This document shows positions 42,584 through 52,294 of a stretch of 64,000 nucleotides of DNA, one piece after another. The stretch covers positions 208,065 to 272,064 of the forward strand of contig JAPSFT010000007.1 of NCBI GenBank assembly GCA_035063765.1, given 5' to 3'. The translations under genes and the position numbers were made by a program. The first letter of the stretch is position 1. Every line of letters starts with the position of its first letter. This DNA is from Deltaproteobacteria bacterium. GTDB taxonomy: Bacteria; Myxococcota_A; UBA9160; PR03. Below the pieces are notes generated by a model that did no database searches, was not told the DNA's origin, and saw only the letters and a program-made list of their open reading frames with translations.

Positions 42584-44650
42584 CTACCAGACGTGGCAGG
42601 TGGGGGGTTGGGGGCAGGAGAAGGCGCGATGGAAGGCGGGGAGTTCGGCGAGGGGGCCGTCGATGCGGAAGCGGGGGCGGGCGCGGGGATCGCTGCGGGC
42701 CATGGCGGCGTCGTAGGCGGGGTGGGCTCGCGCACACCAGGTCTGGGCGTACGCGACGAAGAAGAGCTGCTCCTCGCTGAGGCCCGCGACCGGGGACGGG
42801 TCGTCCGCAGAGTCGCCGGCCGCGGCGCGCCAGGCGCGGTGCGCGAGCGCGACGCCACCCAGGTCCGCGGCGTTCTCCGCAAAGGTGAGCCGGCCGTCGA
42901 CGTGCAGGCCGGGCTCGACCTCGAAGCGCCCATAGCGCTCGATCAGACACCTCGATGCGTCGGTGAAGCGCGCGGCGCTCGCGGTGCTCCACCAGGGGGC
43001 CAGCCGGCCGGCCGCATCGAAGAGCTGTCCCTCGGCGTCGAAGCCGTGGGTCCACTCGTGACCGAGCATCGCCCCGGCCGCACCCCAGCGCATCGCCGCC
43101 GGCAGCCCGACGTCGAAGAGCGGGGGCTGGAGCACCCCGGCGGGCACGACGATCTGGTTGGCGCGCGGGTCGTAGAAGGCGCGCATCGCGATCGCCGCCA
43201 CCGGCCAGGCGGCCGGGTCCACCGGCGCCCCCGCCGCCGCGAGCTCGCGGCCGAGCCTCGCTTCGCCGGCCGCGAGCGAGTTCTCGAGGAAGCGATCCGG
43301 GTGCACCGCGAAGGTCGTCCCCGCCGGCCACGGCTCGGGATGGCCCACCTTGCGGACGACCGCGCGCGCCTTGGCCGCCGCCGCCGCGCGCGTGGCATCG
43401 TCCATCCACGCGACCTCGGGCAGCGACGCCTCGAACGCGGCGGCGATGCCGTCGAGCATCGCCTCGGCCACGGCGCGGCTCTCGCCGCCGAAGGCCGCCA
43501 CCACGTAGGCGCGGCTCGTCTCGTCGGGCAGCGCCGCCAGCGTCGCCTCCGCGCAGCGCTCCGGGCGCGGCGCCATCGCGACGGCTCCCGTGATCCTGCG
43601 CTCGAACGCGAAGTCCTCCTCGTCGAACGCGCGGGGCAGGCGCTCGGCGATGGCGTGCAGGAGCTGCCAGCGCAGGTAGGCGCGGAGCACCTCGGGCCGG
43701 GCCTCGCGCAGCGCCGCCCCGAGTGCCCGGACGAAGGCAGGATCCGCCACCTCGATCGCATCGAGCCCCGGCGCGCCGAGCGCCGCGAACCAGGCGTCCC
43801 AGGGCAGCGCCGGATCGAGCGCCGCGAGCGCCGCACGGCCGCGTACGACCGCCGGGGCGTGCTCCGCCTCGCCGCCGGCACCGTGCGCCTCCGCCGCCCG
43901 CGCGAGCGCCGTCTCGAACGCGAGGATCCCCCGCGCCTGCGCGCGCGCCCGCGGCCCGCGCGTACCTGCGAGCTCGAGCATGCGCCCGACGTGGTTGCGG
44001 TACTCGCTCGCGAGCCCCTGGGCGCCGTCCCCGTAGAGGCGCGGGTCGGGCATCCCGAAGCCGCCCGGAGCGAGCATCAGCACGTGGCGGCCCGGATCGA
44101 GGGGATCCCGCTCGATCGCGAGCGCGACGAGCGGGCTCGCACCCGGCACCCGGCGCAGCCGCGCCGCGATCGCGAACACCGCCTCGAGGCCCTCGGCCGC
44201 ATCGATCTCCCGGAGCCAGGGCTCGAGGGGCCCGAGCGCCGTCGCCTCGACCGCCGCCACGTCCATGCAGCTGTCGAAGAACGCCGACGCGCGGCGGTGC
44301 CCGGGCGTGTCCGTCTCGCGCTCGAGCACGCGCACGAGCAGCATGCGGTTGCGCGCGTCGATGGAGCTGAAGCTGCGCATCACCTGCGGCCGGTCGACCG
44401 GAACGGGCACGGCTGCAAGCCAGCCGCCGCAGGCGTACTGGTGGAAGTCGACACAGGGGTCCGCGCCCGGGTCGAGCGTCGAGAGCACGGCGCGCTCGAG
44501 CGCCGCCGCGTCCGGGCTCGGCCGCCGCACGGGCCCCGGCGCCGGCACGCACCCGGCGACCGCCAGCGCGGCGAGCGCGAGCCGCACCGCCGCAAGGCGG
44601 ACCGCCAGCAGCCGGTGTCGGCCACCTGACCTTTGCTTCGGGATCGGCAC
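42584..44650 (-). CDS. M13-family (neprilysin-like) metallopeptidase lipoprotein
   Basis: The 688-residue product has a lipoprotein signal (LALAALAVAGC) and the gluzincin zinc site HEWTH at 531-535 within GHEWTHGFD. The third ligand is Glu592 in FAENAADLGG. The C-terminal CHVW matches the CXXW end of M13 peptidases. PCVDFHQYACGGW near the N-terminus is also diagnostic. It should cleave oligopeptides in the periplasm or at the surface. GTG 44650 is chosen by the GGAGGGGGGAG site. The gene ends 11 bp from the RAYT element. Confidence 0.94.
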   Translation of the reverse strand: MPIPKQRSGGRHRLLAVRLAAVRLALAALAVAGCVPAPGPVRRPSPDAAALERAVLSTLDPGADPCVDFHQYACGGWLAAVPVPVDRPQVMRSFSSIDARNRMLLVRVLERETDTPGHRRASAFFDSCMDVAAVEATALGPLEPWLREIDAAEGLEAVFAIAARLRRVPGASPLVALAIERDPLDPGRHVLMLAPGGFGMPDPRLYGDGAQGLASEYRNHVGRMLELAGTRGPRARAQARGILAFETALARAAEAHGAGGEAEHAPAVVRGRAALAALDPALPWDAWFAALGAPGLDAIEVADPAFVRALGAALREARPEVLRAYLRWQLLHAIAERLPRAFDEEDFAFERRITGAVAMAPRPERCAEATLAALPDETSRAYVVAAFGGESRAVAEAMLDGIAAAFEASLPEVAWMDDATRAAAAAKARAVVRKVGHPEPWPAGTTFAVHPDRFLENSLAAGEARLGRELAAAGAPVDPAAWPVAAIAMRAFYDPRANQIVVPAGVLQPPLFDVGLPAAMRWGAAGAMLGHEWTHGFDAEGQLFDAAGRLAPWWSTASAARFTDASRCLIERYGRFEVEPGLHVDGRLTFAENAADLGGVALAHRAWRAAAGDSADDPSPVAGLSEEQLFFVAYAQTWCARAHPAYDAAMARSDPRARPRFRIDGPLAELPAFHRAFSCPQPPTCHVW

Positions 44651-44704
44651 GCTCCCCCCTCCGGGCCCGCAGCATACCGGCGCCCCGCCCGGGCGGTGAA
44701 AGCG

Positions 44705-44726
44705 GGCTGTGAGAGGCCTCACAGCC
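44705..44726. promoter_or_regulatory. 9-bp inverted repeat between divergent genes (operator candidate)
   Basis: GGCTGTGAG (44705-44713) and CTCACAGCC (44718-44726) form a perfect palindrome around AGGC, midway between the M13 peptidase start (44650) and the SRPBCC start (44780). TGTGA...TCACA is the core of CRP/FNR-type sites, although the spacer here is shorter than in a CRP box. A dimeric repressor or CRP-family regulator is plausible. Confidence 0.5.
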
Positions 44727-44779
44727 GCGGCCGGCTCCAGCCCCGATCCTGGGGACCGACAAGAACGGCGGAGGTGAGG

Positions 44780-45412
44780 ATGCCCAGCCGGATCAGGGTC
44801 GGTACCGGAAGCGGAGGAGGGGCCGGGACCCGCAGACGCGGCCGCGTCGGGCGCCCGTTCCCGCGCGGGATCGGCGCCCGCCCTCGCCGGATCGGGCTCG
44901 GGCTCGCGCTCGCCCTGCTCGCGCCCGCCGCCCACGCCGTCGAGGAGGCCCGCGCCAGCACCCGGGTTGCCGACCCGCCCGAGACGGTCTGGGCCCTGCT
45001 CGTCGACTTCGCGCGCTGGGAGCAGGTCTTCCCCACCGTCACCGACCTGGTCGTGGAGCCCGTCGACGAGCGGCACCTGCGCCTGCACACGCGCTCGCGC
45101 GTTGCCGGCCGCACGGTCCGCTACACGCTCGCCACCGAGGTCGACACCGCTGCGCGCCGTATCGACTGCACGCTCGACCCCAACGCGCCGAGCGACGTGC
45201 TCGCGCTCGCCTCGCACTGGCGCGTGCGCGCGAGCGGTGACGGGGGCTCGCGCATCGAGCTCACGGTGCGCTCCGAGTCGGGTGTCGGCCTCCCGCGCTT
45301 CCTCGAGCGCCGCATGACGGAGCTCTCGACGCGCCGCTCCGTCGGCGCCCTGGTGGCCGCGCTCGACGCGCAGCGGCGCAGCTCCGCCGGGCGCCTCGTC
45401 GCCATCGACTGA
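44780..45412 (+). CDS. Exported SRPBCC (START-like/polyketide-cyclase) family protein
   Basis: The 210-residue product has a long Arg-rich N-terminus, a signal-type helix (LGLALALLAPAAHAV) and an SRPBCC domain: STRVADPPETVWALLVDFARWEQVFPTVTDL, then TLATEVDTAARRIDCTLDP and a C-terminal amphipathic helix. The family binds hydrophobic ligands in a deep pocket. ATG 44780 follows GGAGGTGAGG. It may be co-regulated with the divergent peptidase through the palindrome between them. Confidence 0.8.
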   Translation: MPSRIRVGTGSGGGAGTRRRGRVGRPFPRGIGARPRRIGLGLALALLAPAAHAVEEARASTRVADPPETVWALLVDFARWEQVFPTVTDLVVEPVDERHLRLHTRSRVAGRTVRYTLATEVDTAARRIDCTLDPNAPSDVLALASHWRVRASGDGGSRIELTVRSESGVGLPRFLERRMTELSTRRSVGALVAALDAQRRSSAGRLVAID

Positions 45413-45491
45413 TCCGTGCGCGGCATGCGCCCGATCCTGGCCTGCGCGGGCGGCGCGGGCCCGGCCGGCGTCGAGCCCCTCGGCCCGCACC

Positions 45492-46064
45492 CTACGGCCC
45501 GAGCGCGTCGGCGAGCACCCGGGCCAAGGCTCGTGCCTCCGCCTCCGAGGCGAGCGTGAAGCGCACGGGCAGCCGGCCGCCGCCGGGCGCGCGCAGCCGG
45601 ACCTCCCAGGGGCGGGCCCCCGCCCGCTTGAAGTCCTCGGCCGAAGGCTCGCGGCGCGCCACCTCGACCCCGGCGATCGCCGCGCGCGGCCAGCGCTCGC
45701 TCCGCCCGCCGAAGCCCTCGCGCACCAGCTCGACGCGGCTCGCCCGCACGCGCGTCGAGCCGAAGGCCGCCATCGCCCCCATCGCCACGAGCCCGATCCC
45801 CGCAGCCAGTGCGGCGACCCCGGGGCCGCGCCGCCCGGTGGCGGCGAGCCCGGCACCGAGCGCCGCGAGCACCGCCCCGCCCGCCGCGAGCGCGAGACCG
45901 AGGCCGCGGTCACGCGGCGAGGAGAGCTCGACGCCGTCACCGATCTGCGTCACACGATAGCGGCCGATCGACTCGCCCTCCACCGGCTCGGCACCGGCCG
46001 CGCCCGCCGCAGCGAGCGCCAGCAGCGCGATGGCGACGAGCCGCGCCGCTCGCGCGGCTCGCAC
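45492..46064 (-). CDS. Membrane protein with PH-like C-terminal domain
   Basis: The 190-residue product has a signal-like first helix and two further hydrophobic helices (LGLALAAGGAVLAALGAGLAA, GVAALAAGIGLVAMGAMAAF). A basic/acidic soluble end (RVELVREGFGGRSERWPRAAIAGVEVA) resembles the bacterial PH-like domains of small membrane proteins. GTG 46064 directly abuts the stop TAG of the upstream acyl-CoA ligase, so translation is coupled. Function unknown. Confidence 0.65.
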   Translation of the reverse strand: MRAARAARLVAIALLALAAAGAAGAEPVEGESIGRYRVTQIGDGVELSSPRDRGLGLALAAGGAVLAALGAGLAATGRRGPGVAALAAGIGLVAMGAMAAFGSTRVRASRVELVREGFGGRSERWPRAAIAGVEVARREPSAEDFKRAGARPWEVRLRAPGGGRLPVRFTLASEAEARALARVLADALGP

Positions 46065-47771
46065 CTACTCGTCCACGAAGGGGCTCGTGGCCCCCTCGGT
46101 CAGGACGTGCTTCAGCACCTTGCCGATGGCGTTGCGCGGCAAGGGCTCGCTCCGCAGCTCCCAGTGCGCCGGCACCTTGAAGTAGGCGAGCCGCTCGGCG
46201 CAGTATCCGGCCAGCCGCTCGGGCAGCGCGGCCAGCGCCCCGGTGTCGAGGCCCGGCCGCGGCACGACGATCGCCTTCACCTCCTGGCCGAGCTCCTCGT
46301 GCTCGACGCCGACCACCGCCGCCTCCGCCACCTCCGGATGCGCCTCCAGACAGAGCTCGATCTCGGCCGGGTAGACGTTCTCGGCGCCGCGCAGGATCAG
46401 GTCGCGGCGGCGCGAGGCGAGGTGCAGATGGCCCTCCGCGTCGAGGCGGCCGACGTCGCCGCTGCGCAGCCAGCGGCCGGGGCCGAGCACCTGCCGCGTC
46501 TCCTCGGGCCGCCGCCAGTACTCCTTCATCCCGAGCGGGCTGCGGATCCACACCTCGCCCTCGGCCCCGTCGGGCACGGGCTTGCCGTCGAGGTCGCGGA
46601 TCGCGAGCTCGACGGACGGAAGCGCCCGCCCGACCGAGCCCGGGCGCGCCTCCAGCTCCTCGCCCCAGTTCAGGGTCGCGAGGCCGCCCGACTCGGTGAG
46701 CCCGTAGCCGATCCCGAGCGCGGCGCGCGCGTTCGGGAACACCTCGCGCATGCGCGCCAGGAGCGCAGCGGCGATCGGCGCGCCGCCCGAGCCGATGCTC
46801 GTGATCGACGAGAGGTCGTAGCGGCCGACGTCGGGATGGTGGACCACGCGGTGCACCATGGTGCCCATCGGACCCCAGCTCGTGACGCGCTCGCGCTCGA
46901 TCAGCTCCATCACCTTCACGGGGTCGAAGCGGCCGGTGGTCCACACCGTCTTGATGCCGGCCGCAAGACCCGTCACGACGCCGGTGTAGAGACCCGAGAC
47001 GTGGAAGAGCGGCGCCGCGACCAGGTTGCAGGGGGGCGGCGCGGCGGCGCGCGCTCCGGGCGCCGGGAGCTGGCCGCGCGCGGCGGCGAGCAGGAACATG
47101 CGCATGCCGTGGAAGAGCTGGAGGCGCGCCAGCGCGAGGATCGCGCGGTGCGTGCCGACGACGCCCTTCGGCCGGCCCAGGGTTCCGCTCGTGTAGAGGA
47201 TCGTCGCGGCGTCGTCCTCGGCGATCGCGGCCTCGGGCAGGGCCGCACCCGCGCCGGCCTCGACGAGCGCCTCGAACTGCGACTCGATCTCGACCACCGG
47301 CAGGTCCACGAAGCCTCCCGCGAGGCGCGCGAGCCGCTTGCGGTCGCCGATCAGGAGCTTCGGGTCCGCGTCGGCGAGTCCGTAGCGGATCTCGTCGCGC
47401 ACCCACCAGCCGTTGAGGCCGACGCACACCGCCCCCAGGCTCACGGTGGCCCAGAAGGCCTGGATCCACTCCGGCCCGTTGGCGGCCAGGATCGCGACCC
47501 GGTCGCCGGGCCCGATCCCGAAGCGCTCGCGCAGCACCGACGCCAGGGCTGCCACGCGCCGCGCATGCTCCGCGTACGAATAGCGGCGGCCGTCGTCGAC
47601 CACGAGGTACGCGGCGTCGCCACGCGCGGCCGACTCCTCGAGCAGCACCCGCAGCGAGGGGGTCCTCGTGCGGAACACCTGCATGCGCTCCCCGAGCACG
47701 TCTTCCGGCACGATCTCGAAGGGCGCGCCCGGGCCGGTCAGGCGCGCCTCGACCTCGCGGGCCGTGCTCAT
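46065..47771 (-). CDS. AMP-forming acyl-CoA ligase
   Basis: The 568-residue ANL enzyme carries ILYTSGTLGRPKGVV, in which Leu replaces the second Thr of the P-loop, then GYGLTESGG, SRRRDLILRGAENVYPAEIE and the A10 lysine region RNAIGKVLKHVL. It should form acyl-CoA from an unknown acid. ATG 47771 overlaps the LolA-like gene's stop (ATGA), and the 3' end abuts the membrane-protein gene. The three form one operon from the promoter at 48694-48699. Confidence 0.9.
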   Translation of the reverse strand: MSTAREVEARLTGPGAPFEIVPEDVLGERMQVFRTRTPSLRVLLEESAARGDAAYLVVDDGRRYSYAEHARRVAALASVLRERFGIGPGDRVAILAANGPEWIQAFWATVSLGAVCVGLNGWWVRDEIRYGLADADPKLLIGDRKRLARLAGGFVDLPVVEIESQFEALVEAGAGAALPEAAIAEDDAATILYTSGTLGRPKGVVGTHRAILALARLQLFHGMRMFLLAAARGQLPAPGARAAAPPPCNLVAAPLFHVSGLYTGVVTGLAAGIKTVWTTGRFDPVKVMELIERERVTSWGPMGTMVHRVVHHPDVGRYDLSSITSIGSGGAPIAAALLARMREVFPNARAALGIGYGLTESGGLATLNWGEELEARPGSVGRALPSVELAIRDLDGKPVPDGAEGEVWIRSPLGMKEYWRRPEETRQVLGPGRWLRSGDVGRLDAEGHLHLASRRRDLILRGAENVYPAEIELCLEAHPEVAEAAVVGVEHEELGQEVKAIVVPRPGLDTGALAALPERLAGYCAERLAYFKVPAHWELRSEPLPRNAIGKVLKHVLTEGATSPFVDE

Positions 47772-48685
47772 ATCGCGTCCGGGGGCTGCAGCTCGGGCAG
47801 CGCATCGAGCGGCACCGGATCGACGCCCTTGGTGATGCGATCGTGCAGGGCCGACAGGTCGAGGAAGGACGGTGGGATCTTGCGGCCGAACTCGACGCGC
47901 TCCCAGGTGAGGACGCTCTCCTGGTGGGTCTGGAGCTCGCGCAGCCGGATCACCTTCGGGAAGGGGCGCCCGTCCACCACCTCGAGCGACTCGAAGAGCT
48001 GCTCGCGGATCGGGGCGCCCGTCACGTCGACGAAGCGGATCCGTACCGGCAGGGCGGTCGCCGGGTCGACGCGCGTCTCGACGCGCCCGTAGTAGTGATA
48101 GGGCTCGCTGTGGATCTCGACGTAGCGGCGCCCGCCCTCCTCCACCTCGCGCACGGTCCCGCGCCGGCGCTCGACGGGATCGGTGAGCCAGAGGTCCTCG
48201 TGCCGGAAGTCGGAGTCCGCCCACGGGTCCGTCGCGAGCAGCCCCCGCACCGCGAGCCAGCGCCGCTTCTGGAGATCCCAGTACCAGTTCACCATCGGCT
48301 CGCCCGGCTGTACCACCAGCTCCGACACCACGCTCTGCGGATCGCCCTGCTCCTGCATCTCGAAGACCGAGCGCGTCCCGCCGCGCCAGGGCTGGCGCAG
48401 CACGTCGAAGCGGAACTCGAGCGGGGGGTCCCCGGGCCGCTCGACGCGCATGTGCGCGCGCCCGGAGAGGGTGGCGCCGACCCGCAGCGCGTCGGCGATG
48501 CGCGTGGCCCACTGGTCCGCGTCGAGGGCGGGCTCGGCGGCGCGCGCCCCGCCCGGCGCCACGGCCAGCACGATGGCAGCCAGCCAGACGCTGCCCGCGC
48601 GGCGCCCCCTCGCAGCGAAGCTCCGCCGCCCCGGGTGCCGCTCCGGCGCGCGCTGCCCGGACGCGCATTCCCTGCCGACAGACAT
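47768..48685 (-). CDS. LolA-like outer-membrane lipoprotein-sorting protein
   Basis: From ATG 48685 the product has 305 residues with a signal peptide (SVWLAAIVLAVAPGGARA) and an 11-stranded LolA-like half barrel: MRVERPGDPPLEFRFDVLRQ, FEMQEQGDPQSVVSELVVQP, DFRHEDLWL and RIRFVDVTGAPIREQLFESL. LolA-like family members of this type carry lipids or lipoproteins across the periplasm or assist RND-type lipid exporters. A TATGCT hexamer 7 nt before ATG suggests a leaderless transcript. It is the first gene of a three-gene operon with an acyl-CoA ligase. Confidence 0.85.
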   Translation of the reverse strand: MSVGRECASGQRAPERHPGRRSFAARGRRAGSVWLAAIVLAVAPGGARAAEPALDADQWATRIADALRVGATLSGRAHMRVERPGDPPLEFRFDVLRQPWRGGTRSVFEMQEQGDPQSVVSELVVQPGEPMVNWYWDLQKRRWLAVRGLLATDPWADSDFRHEDLWLTDPVERRRGTVREVEEGGRRYVEIHSEPYHYYGRVETRVDPATALPVRIRFVDVTGAPIREQLFESLEVVDGRPFPKVIRLRELQTHQESVLTWERVEFGRKIPPSFLDLSALHDRITKGVDPVPLDALPELQPPDAI

Positions 48686-48691
48686 GGCGGG

Positions 48692-48699
48692 TAGCATAG
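48692..48699. promoter_or_regulatory. Overlapping bidirectional -10 sites for two leaderless transcripts
   Basis: The block TAGCATAG holds TAGCAT on the + strand, 6 nt before GTG 48704, and TATGCT on the - strand, 7 nt before ATG 48685. The same eight bases can therefore provide -10 elements in both directions, with each start codon at the predicted transcription start. Only one direction could be occupied by RNA polymerase at a time. Confidence 0.5.
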
Positions 48700-48703
48700 C
48701 GGC

Positions 48704-48763
48704 GTGCCCGGGAGCCCCGACATCGAGCCCGATCGCGCCGCGCCGGCGACCCGAGCGCCCTGA
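48704..48763 (+). CDS. Putative 19-residue leader peptide coupled to the FdhF/YdeP gene
   Basis: GTG 48704 begins a 19-codon frame ([19 protein letters not shown]) whose TGA (48761-48763) overlaps the ATG of the oxidoreductase (TGATG). The oxidoreductase has no ribosome-binding site of its own, so re-initiation after the short frame is a reasonable inference. The peptide is rich in Pro and Asp and has no domain. It could alternatively be untranslated leader. Confidence 0.4.
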   Translation: MPGSPDIEPDRAAPATRAP

Positions 48764-51054
48764 TGCCGCTCCACCCGAAGCTCTGGGCGGGCCTCGTGCC
48801 GAACGGCCTCGGCCAGGTGAAGCCCGACCACTACGGCGACATGCTGCGCGTGCTGTGGCGCAACCGCGACCAGCTCCCCTTCGCATGGCGCATCCTGCGC
48901 GACGGGGTGTGCGACGGCTGCGCGCTCGGCACGAGCGGCCTCCACGACTGGACGATGGACGGCATCCACCTGTGCATGGTGCGCCTCGAGCTCCTGCGCA
49001 TGAACACGATGGGCCCGCTCGATCCCACCCGCCTCGCCGGCGCCGCCGCGCTCACGGGCCTCGACAACCGCGCGCTCCGCGACCTCGGCCGGCTCCCGGT
49101 GCCGATGCGGCGTGGCCACGGCGAGCCCGGCTTCACGCCGGTCTCCTGGGACGAGGCGCTCGCCGAGGTCGCCGCGACGGTGCGTGCCGCGCGCGCCGGG
49201 GGACCGGAGGGCGGCCGCCGCCTGGCTTTCTACCTGACCTCGCGCGGCGTCACCAACGAGACCTACTACGTCGCCCAGAAGGTGGCGCGCGCGCTCGGGA
49301 CGAACCACGTGGACAACGCGGCTCGCATCTGCCACGCGCCGAGCACCGTGGCGCTGCGCCAGGCGCTCGGTGTCGCGGCTTCGACCTGCTCCTACCGGGA
49401 CTGGCTCGAGGCCGACTGGATCGTGTTCTTCGGAAGCGACGTCCCGAACAACCAGCCGGTCACCACCAAGTACCTCTACTACGCCCGGACCCGCGCGAAG
49501 GCCCCGGGATCCGACCGCCGCGAGGGCGCGAAGGTCGCGGTCGTGAACCCGCTGCGCGAGCCGGGCCTCGAGCGCTACTGGGTCCCCTCGGTCTTCGAGA
49601 GCGCCGTCTTCGGAACGAAGCTCTGCGACGACTGGTTCCCGGTCCACACCGGGGGCGACCGCGCCTTCCTGACCGGCGTCCTGAAGGAGCTCGCCGCGAC
49701 GGGCGGCATCGACGAGCGCTTCGTGGCCGCGCACACGAGCGGCTTCGAGGCCGTGCGCGCGCAGGCCGAGGCGGCCGGCTGGGACGAGCTCGAGCGCGAG
49801 TCGGGCGCCTCGCGCGACGACATGCGCCGCTTCGCCGACCGCTACCGTGCGGCCCGCCGCGTGGTCTTCGTCTGGAGCATGGGGATCACGCAGCACGTCG
49901 AGGGCGTCGACAACGTGCGCGCGATCGTGAACCTGGCGCTGGCGCGCGGGATGATCGGGCGGCCCGGCTGCGGGCTCATGCCGATCCGCGGGCACAGCGG
50001 CGTGCAGGGCGGTGCCGAGGTGGGGTGCGTGCCGAACGCCTTCCCGGGCGCCGTCGCGGTGGATCCCGAGGGCGCCCGGCGGATGGAGGCGCACTGGGGC
50101 TTCGCCCCGCCCGCGTGGCCGGGGCTGCCCGCCGGACAGATGGTGGAGGCGGCGCACGCGGGGGCGCTCGACCTCCTCTGGTGCGTCGGCGGCAACTTCG
50201 TCGAGACGCTGCCGGACCCGGCGTGGGTGCGCGAGGCGCTCGCGCGCGTGCCGCTGCGCGTGCACCAGGACGTGGTGGTGTCGCCCACGATGCTCGTGGA
50301 CCCGGCGCCCGGCGGCGCCGTGCTGCTGCTGCCGGCCACGACCCGCTACGAGCAGCCGGGCGGGGGCACCGAGACGACCACCGAGCGGCGCATCGTCTTC
50401 TCGCCCGAGATCCCGGGGCGCCGCATCGGCGAGGCGCGCGCGGAGTGGCAGGTCTTCCTCGACCTCCTCGAGCGGGTGGACCCGGCGCTCGCGGAGCGCA
50501 CGGGCTTCGCCGACGCCGCCGCGATCCGTGCCGAGATCGGGCGCGTCGTACCCGACTACGCCGGCATCGAGCAGCTCGCGCAGAAGGGCGATCAGCTCCA
50601 ATGGGGCGGCCCGCGCCTGTGCGAGCGCGACGGCGCGCCGTGGTTCCCGACGCCGGACGGCCGCGCCCGCTTCGCGCCCGTTCCGCTCGCGCTGCGCCCG
50701 GAGGCGGCCGGCGAGGAGCCCATCCCGCCCGGCCGCTTCCGCGTGAGCACCCGGCGCGGCAAGCAGTTCAATTCGATGCTCTGGAGCGAGCGCGATCCGC
50801 TGACCGGCGCCGCGCGCGACGAGGTCCTGATCAGCGCCGCGGACGCCGCGCGGCTCGGGCTCGCGGAGGGCGCGCGCGTGCGCCTCGTCGCGCCCACGGG
50901 CGCACTCGAAGCGCGCGTGCGGGTGGCGCCGATCCGCCCCGGCAACCTCCAGGTGCACTGGCCCGAGGGCAACGTGCTGATCGCGCGCGACCGCTACGAC
51001 CCCCGCTGCGGCGAGCCCGACTACAACGCGCTGGTCGCGCTGGAGCCGCTGTGA
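48763..51054 (+). CDS. Molybdopterin oxidoreductase, FdhF/YdeP family
   Basis: The 763-residue product belongs to the DMSO-reductase superfamily and carries Mo/W-bisPGD. The N-terminal iron-sulfur region includes [17 protein letters not shown]. Then come [45 protein letters not shown] and [16 protein letters not shown]. The C-terminal [16 protein letters not shown] and [12 protein letters not shown] match the molydopterin-binding beta-barrel. It resembles YdeP-type formate-dehydrogenase-like proteins whose donor is unknown. GTGA overlap with fdhD supports a formate-dehydrogenase-like maturation route. Confidence 0.92.
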   Translation: MPLHPKLWAGLVPNGLGQVKPDHYGDMLRVLWRNRDQLPFAWRILRDGVCDGCALGTSGLHDWTMDGIHLCMVRLELLRMNTMGPLDPTRLAGAAALTGLDNRALRDLGRLPVPMRRGHGEPGFTPVSWDEALAEVAATVRAARAGGPEGGRRLAFYLTSRGVTNETYYVAQKVARALGTNHVDNAARICHAPSTVALRQALGVAASTCSYRDWLEADWIVFFGSDVPNNQPVTTKYLYYARTRAKAPGSDRREGAKVAVVNPLREPGLERYWVPSVFESAVFGTKLCDDWFPVHTGGDRAFLTGVLKELAATGGIDERFVAAHTSGFEAVRAQAEAAGWDELERESGASRDDMRRFADRYRAARRVVFVWSMGITQHVEGVDNVRAIVNLALARGMIGRPGCGLMPIRGHSGVQGGAEVGCVPNAFPGAVAVDPEGARRMEAHWGFAPPAWPGLPAGQMVEAAHAGALDLLWCVGGNFVETLPDPAWVREALARVPLRVHQDVVVSPTMLVDPAPGGAVLLLPATTRYEQPGGGTETTTERRIVFSPEIPGRRIGEARAEWQVFLDLLERVDPALAERTGFADAAAIRAEIGRVVPDYAGIEQLAQKGDQLQWGGPRLCERDGAPWFPTPDGRARFAPVPLALRPEAAGEEPIPPGRFRVSTRRGKQFNSMLWSERDPLTGAARDEVLISAADAARLGLAEGARVRLVAPTGALEARVRVAPIRPGNLQVHWPEGNVLIARDRYDPRCGEPDYNALVALEPL

Positions 51055-51872
51055 GGGATTCCGCGGCCGATCCCGCGCTCGAGCTGTGGCCCGCGCGGGT
51101 CGTCGTCGACGGCGCAGCGCACGAGCTGCCCGATCCGGTGGTGGTCGAGGAGCCGCTCGAGATCCAGGTGGGCGGGCAGCCGCTGGTGGTCACCATGCGC
51201 ACCCCCGGCCACGACCGGGAGCTCGCCGCCGGCTGGCTCTTCGGCGAGGGACTGATCGAGACGCGCGAGGACCTGCTGGCGCTCGTAGACGGCGCCGCGG
51301 CGGGCCGTGCGAACGTGGTGGACGTGCGGCTGCGCGACGAGCGCGCGGTCGCGGCCGCACGGGCGGCGCGCGGTTTCCTCTCGGCCTCGGCCTGCGGCGT
51401 GTGCGGGAAGACCGCCATCGAGCACGTCTTCGCGCGCGGGCTCCCCGCGCTGCCCGGCGGCCGGCCGCAAGTCGCGCGCGCCTGGCTCGAGGGGCTTCCC
51501 GCGCGCATGCGCGCCGCGCAGCCGCTCTTCGCGCGCACGGGCGGCCTGCACGCAGCCGCCCTCTTCGCCGCAGGCGGAGAGCTCGCCGTGCTGCGCGAGG
51601 ACGTGGGCCGCCACAACGCCGTCGACAAGCTCGTGGGCGAGCGCCTGCTCGCCGGCGCCCGGCTCGACGACGCCGTGCTCCTGCTCTCGGGCCGGGCCGG
51701 CTTCGAGATCGTGCAGAAGGCGGCGCGCGCCGGGATCGCGCTCGTGGCCGCGATGGGTGCCCCGTCGAGCCTGGCGCTGCGCGTGGCGGAGCGCAGCGGC
51801 ATGACCCTGGTCGGCTTCCTGCGCCCCGGCCGCTTCAACCTCTACACCGGTTCGGGTCGGATCGAACCATGA
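51051..51872 (+). CDS. fdhD: Formate dehydrogenase accessory sulfurtransferase FdhD
   Basis: FdhD passes sulfur from IscS to the bis-MGD cofactor of formate-dehydrogenase-type enzymes. The 273-residue product has [29 protein letters not shown], the sulfur-relay cysteines in [17 protein letters not shown] and [15 protein letters not shown]. All are family hallmarks. GTG 51051 overlaps the stop of the FdhF/YdeP gene, a direct link between enzyme and maturation factor. Confidence 0.95.
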   Translation: MRDSAADPALELWPARVVVDGAAHELPDPVVVEEPLEIQVGGQPLVVTMRTPGHDRELAAGWLFGEGLIETREDLLALVDGAAAGRANVVDVRLRDERAVAAARAARGFLSASACGVCGKTAIEHVFARGLPALPGGRPQVARAWLEGLPARMRAAQPLFARTGGLHAAALFAAGGELAVLREDVGRHNAVDKLVGERLLAGARLDDAVLLLSGRAGFEIVQKAARAGIALVAAMGAPSSLALRVAERSGMTLVGFLRPGRFNLYTGSGRIEP

Positions 51873-52273
51873 GGCGTCTGGCCGTCGTGATCGCGGCCGC
51901 CGGCACCCTCGCCGCCCTCCTGGTGCTCGGCCACCTCGCGCTGATCGAGGTCGGGCGCGACGTGGTGACCCTGCGCACGCAGCGCGCCGACGGGAGCTGG
52001 CAGGAGACGCGGCTGTGGATCGTGGACGACGGCGGCTCGGCCTTCCTCCACAGCGGAGGCGCGGACTGGCGCGCGCGCTTCGCGGGGGATCCGGTCGTCG
52101 AGGTCGAGCGGAGCGGCACCAGGCGCCGCTACCGCGCCCACCCCGAGCCGGGCCCGCATCCCCGCATCCACCAGCTCCTGCGCGAGAAGTACGGCATCGC
52201 GGACCGCTGGGTGCGCTTGCTCGGACCCGACCGCGAGGACACGCTCGCCGTCCGGCTCGATCCGCTCGAGTGA
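51869..52273 (+). CDS. Membrane-anchored split-barrel (DUF2255/nitroreductase-like) protein
   Basis: The 134-residue product has one N-terminal membrane helix (AVVIAAAGTLAALLVLGHLAL). A small domain follows (VTLRTQRADGSWQETRLWIVDDGG, then DWRARFAGDPVVEVE) that resembles deazaflavin/FMN-binding split barrels such as DUF2255. Cofactor binding is inference. ATG 51869 overlaps the fdhD stop, making it the third gene of the oxidoreductase operon. Confidence 0.65.
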   Translation: MRRLAVVIAAAGTLAALLVLGHLALIEVGRDVVTLRTQRADGSWQETRLWIVDDGGSAFLHSGGADWRARFAGDPVVEVERSGTRRRYRAHPEPGPHPRIHQLLREKYGIADRWVRLLGPDREDTLAVRLDPLE

Positions 52274-52294
52274 CCCCGCGCCGGCGGAAGCCGA

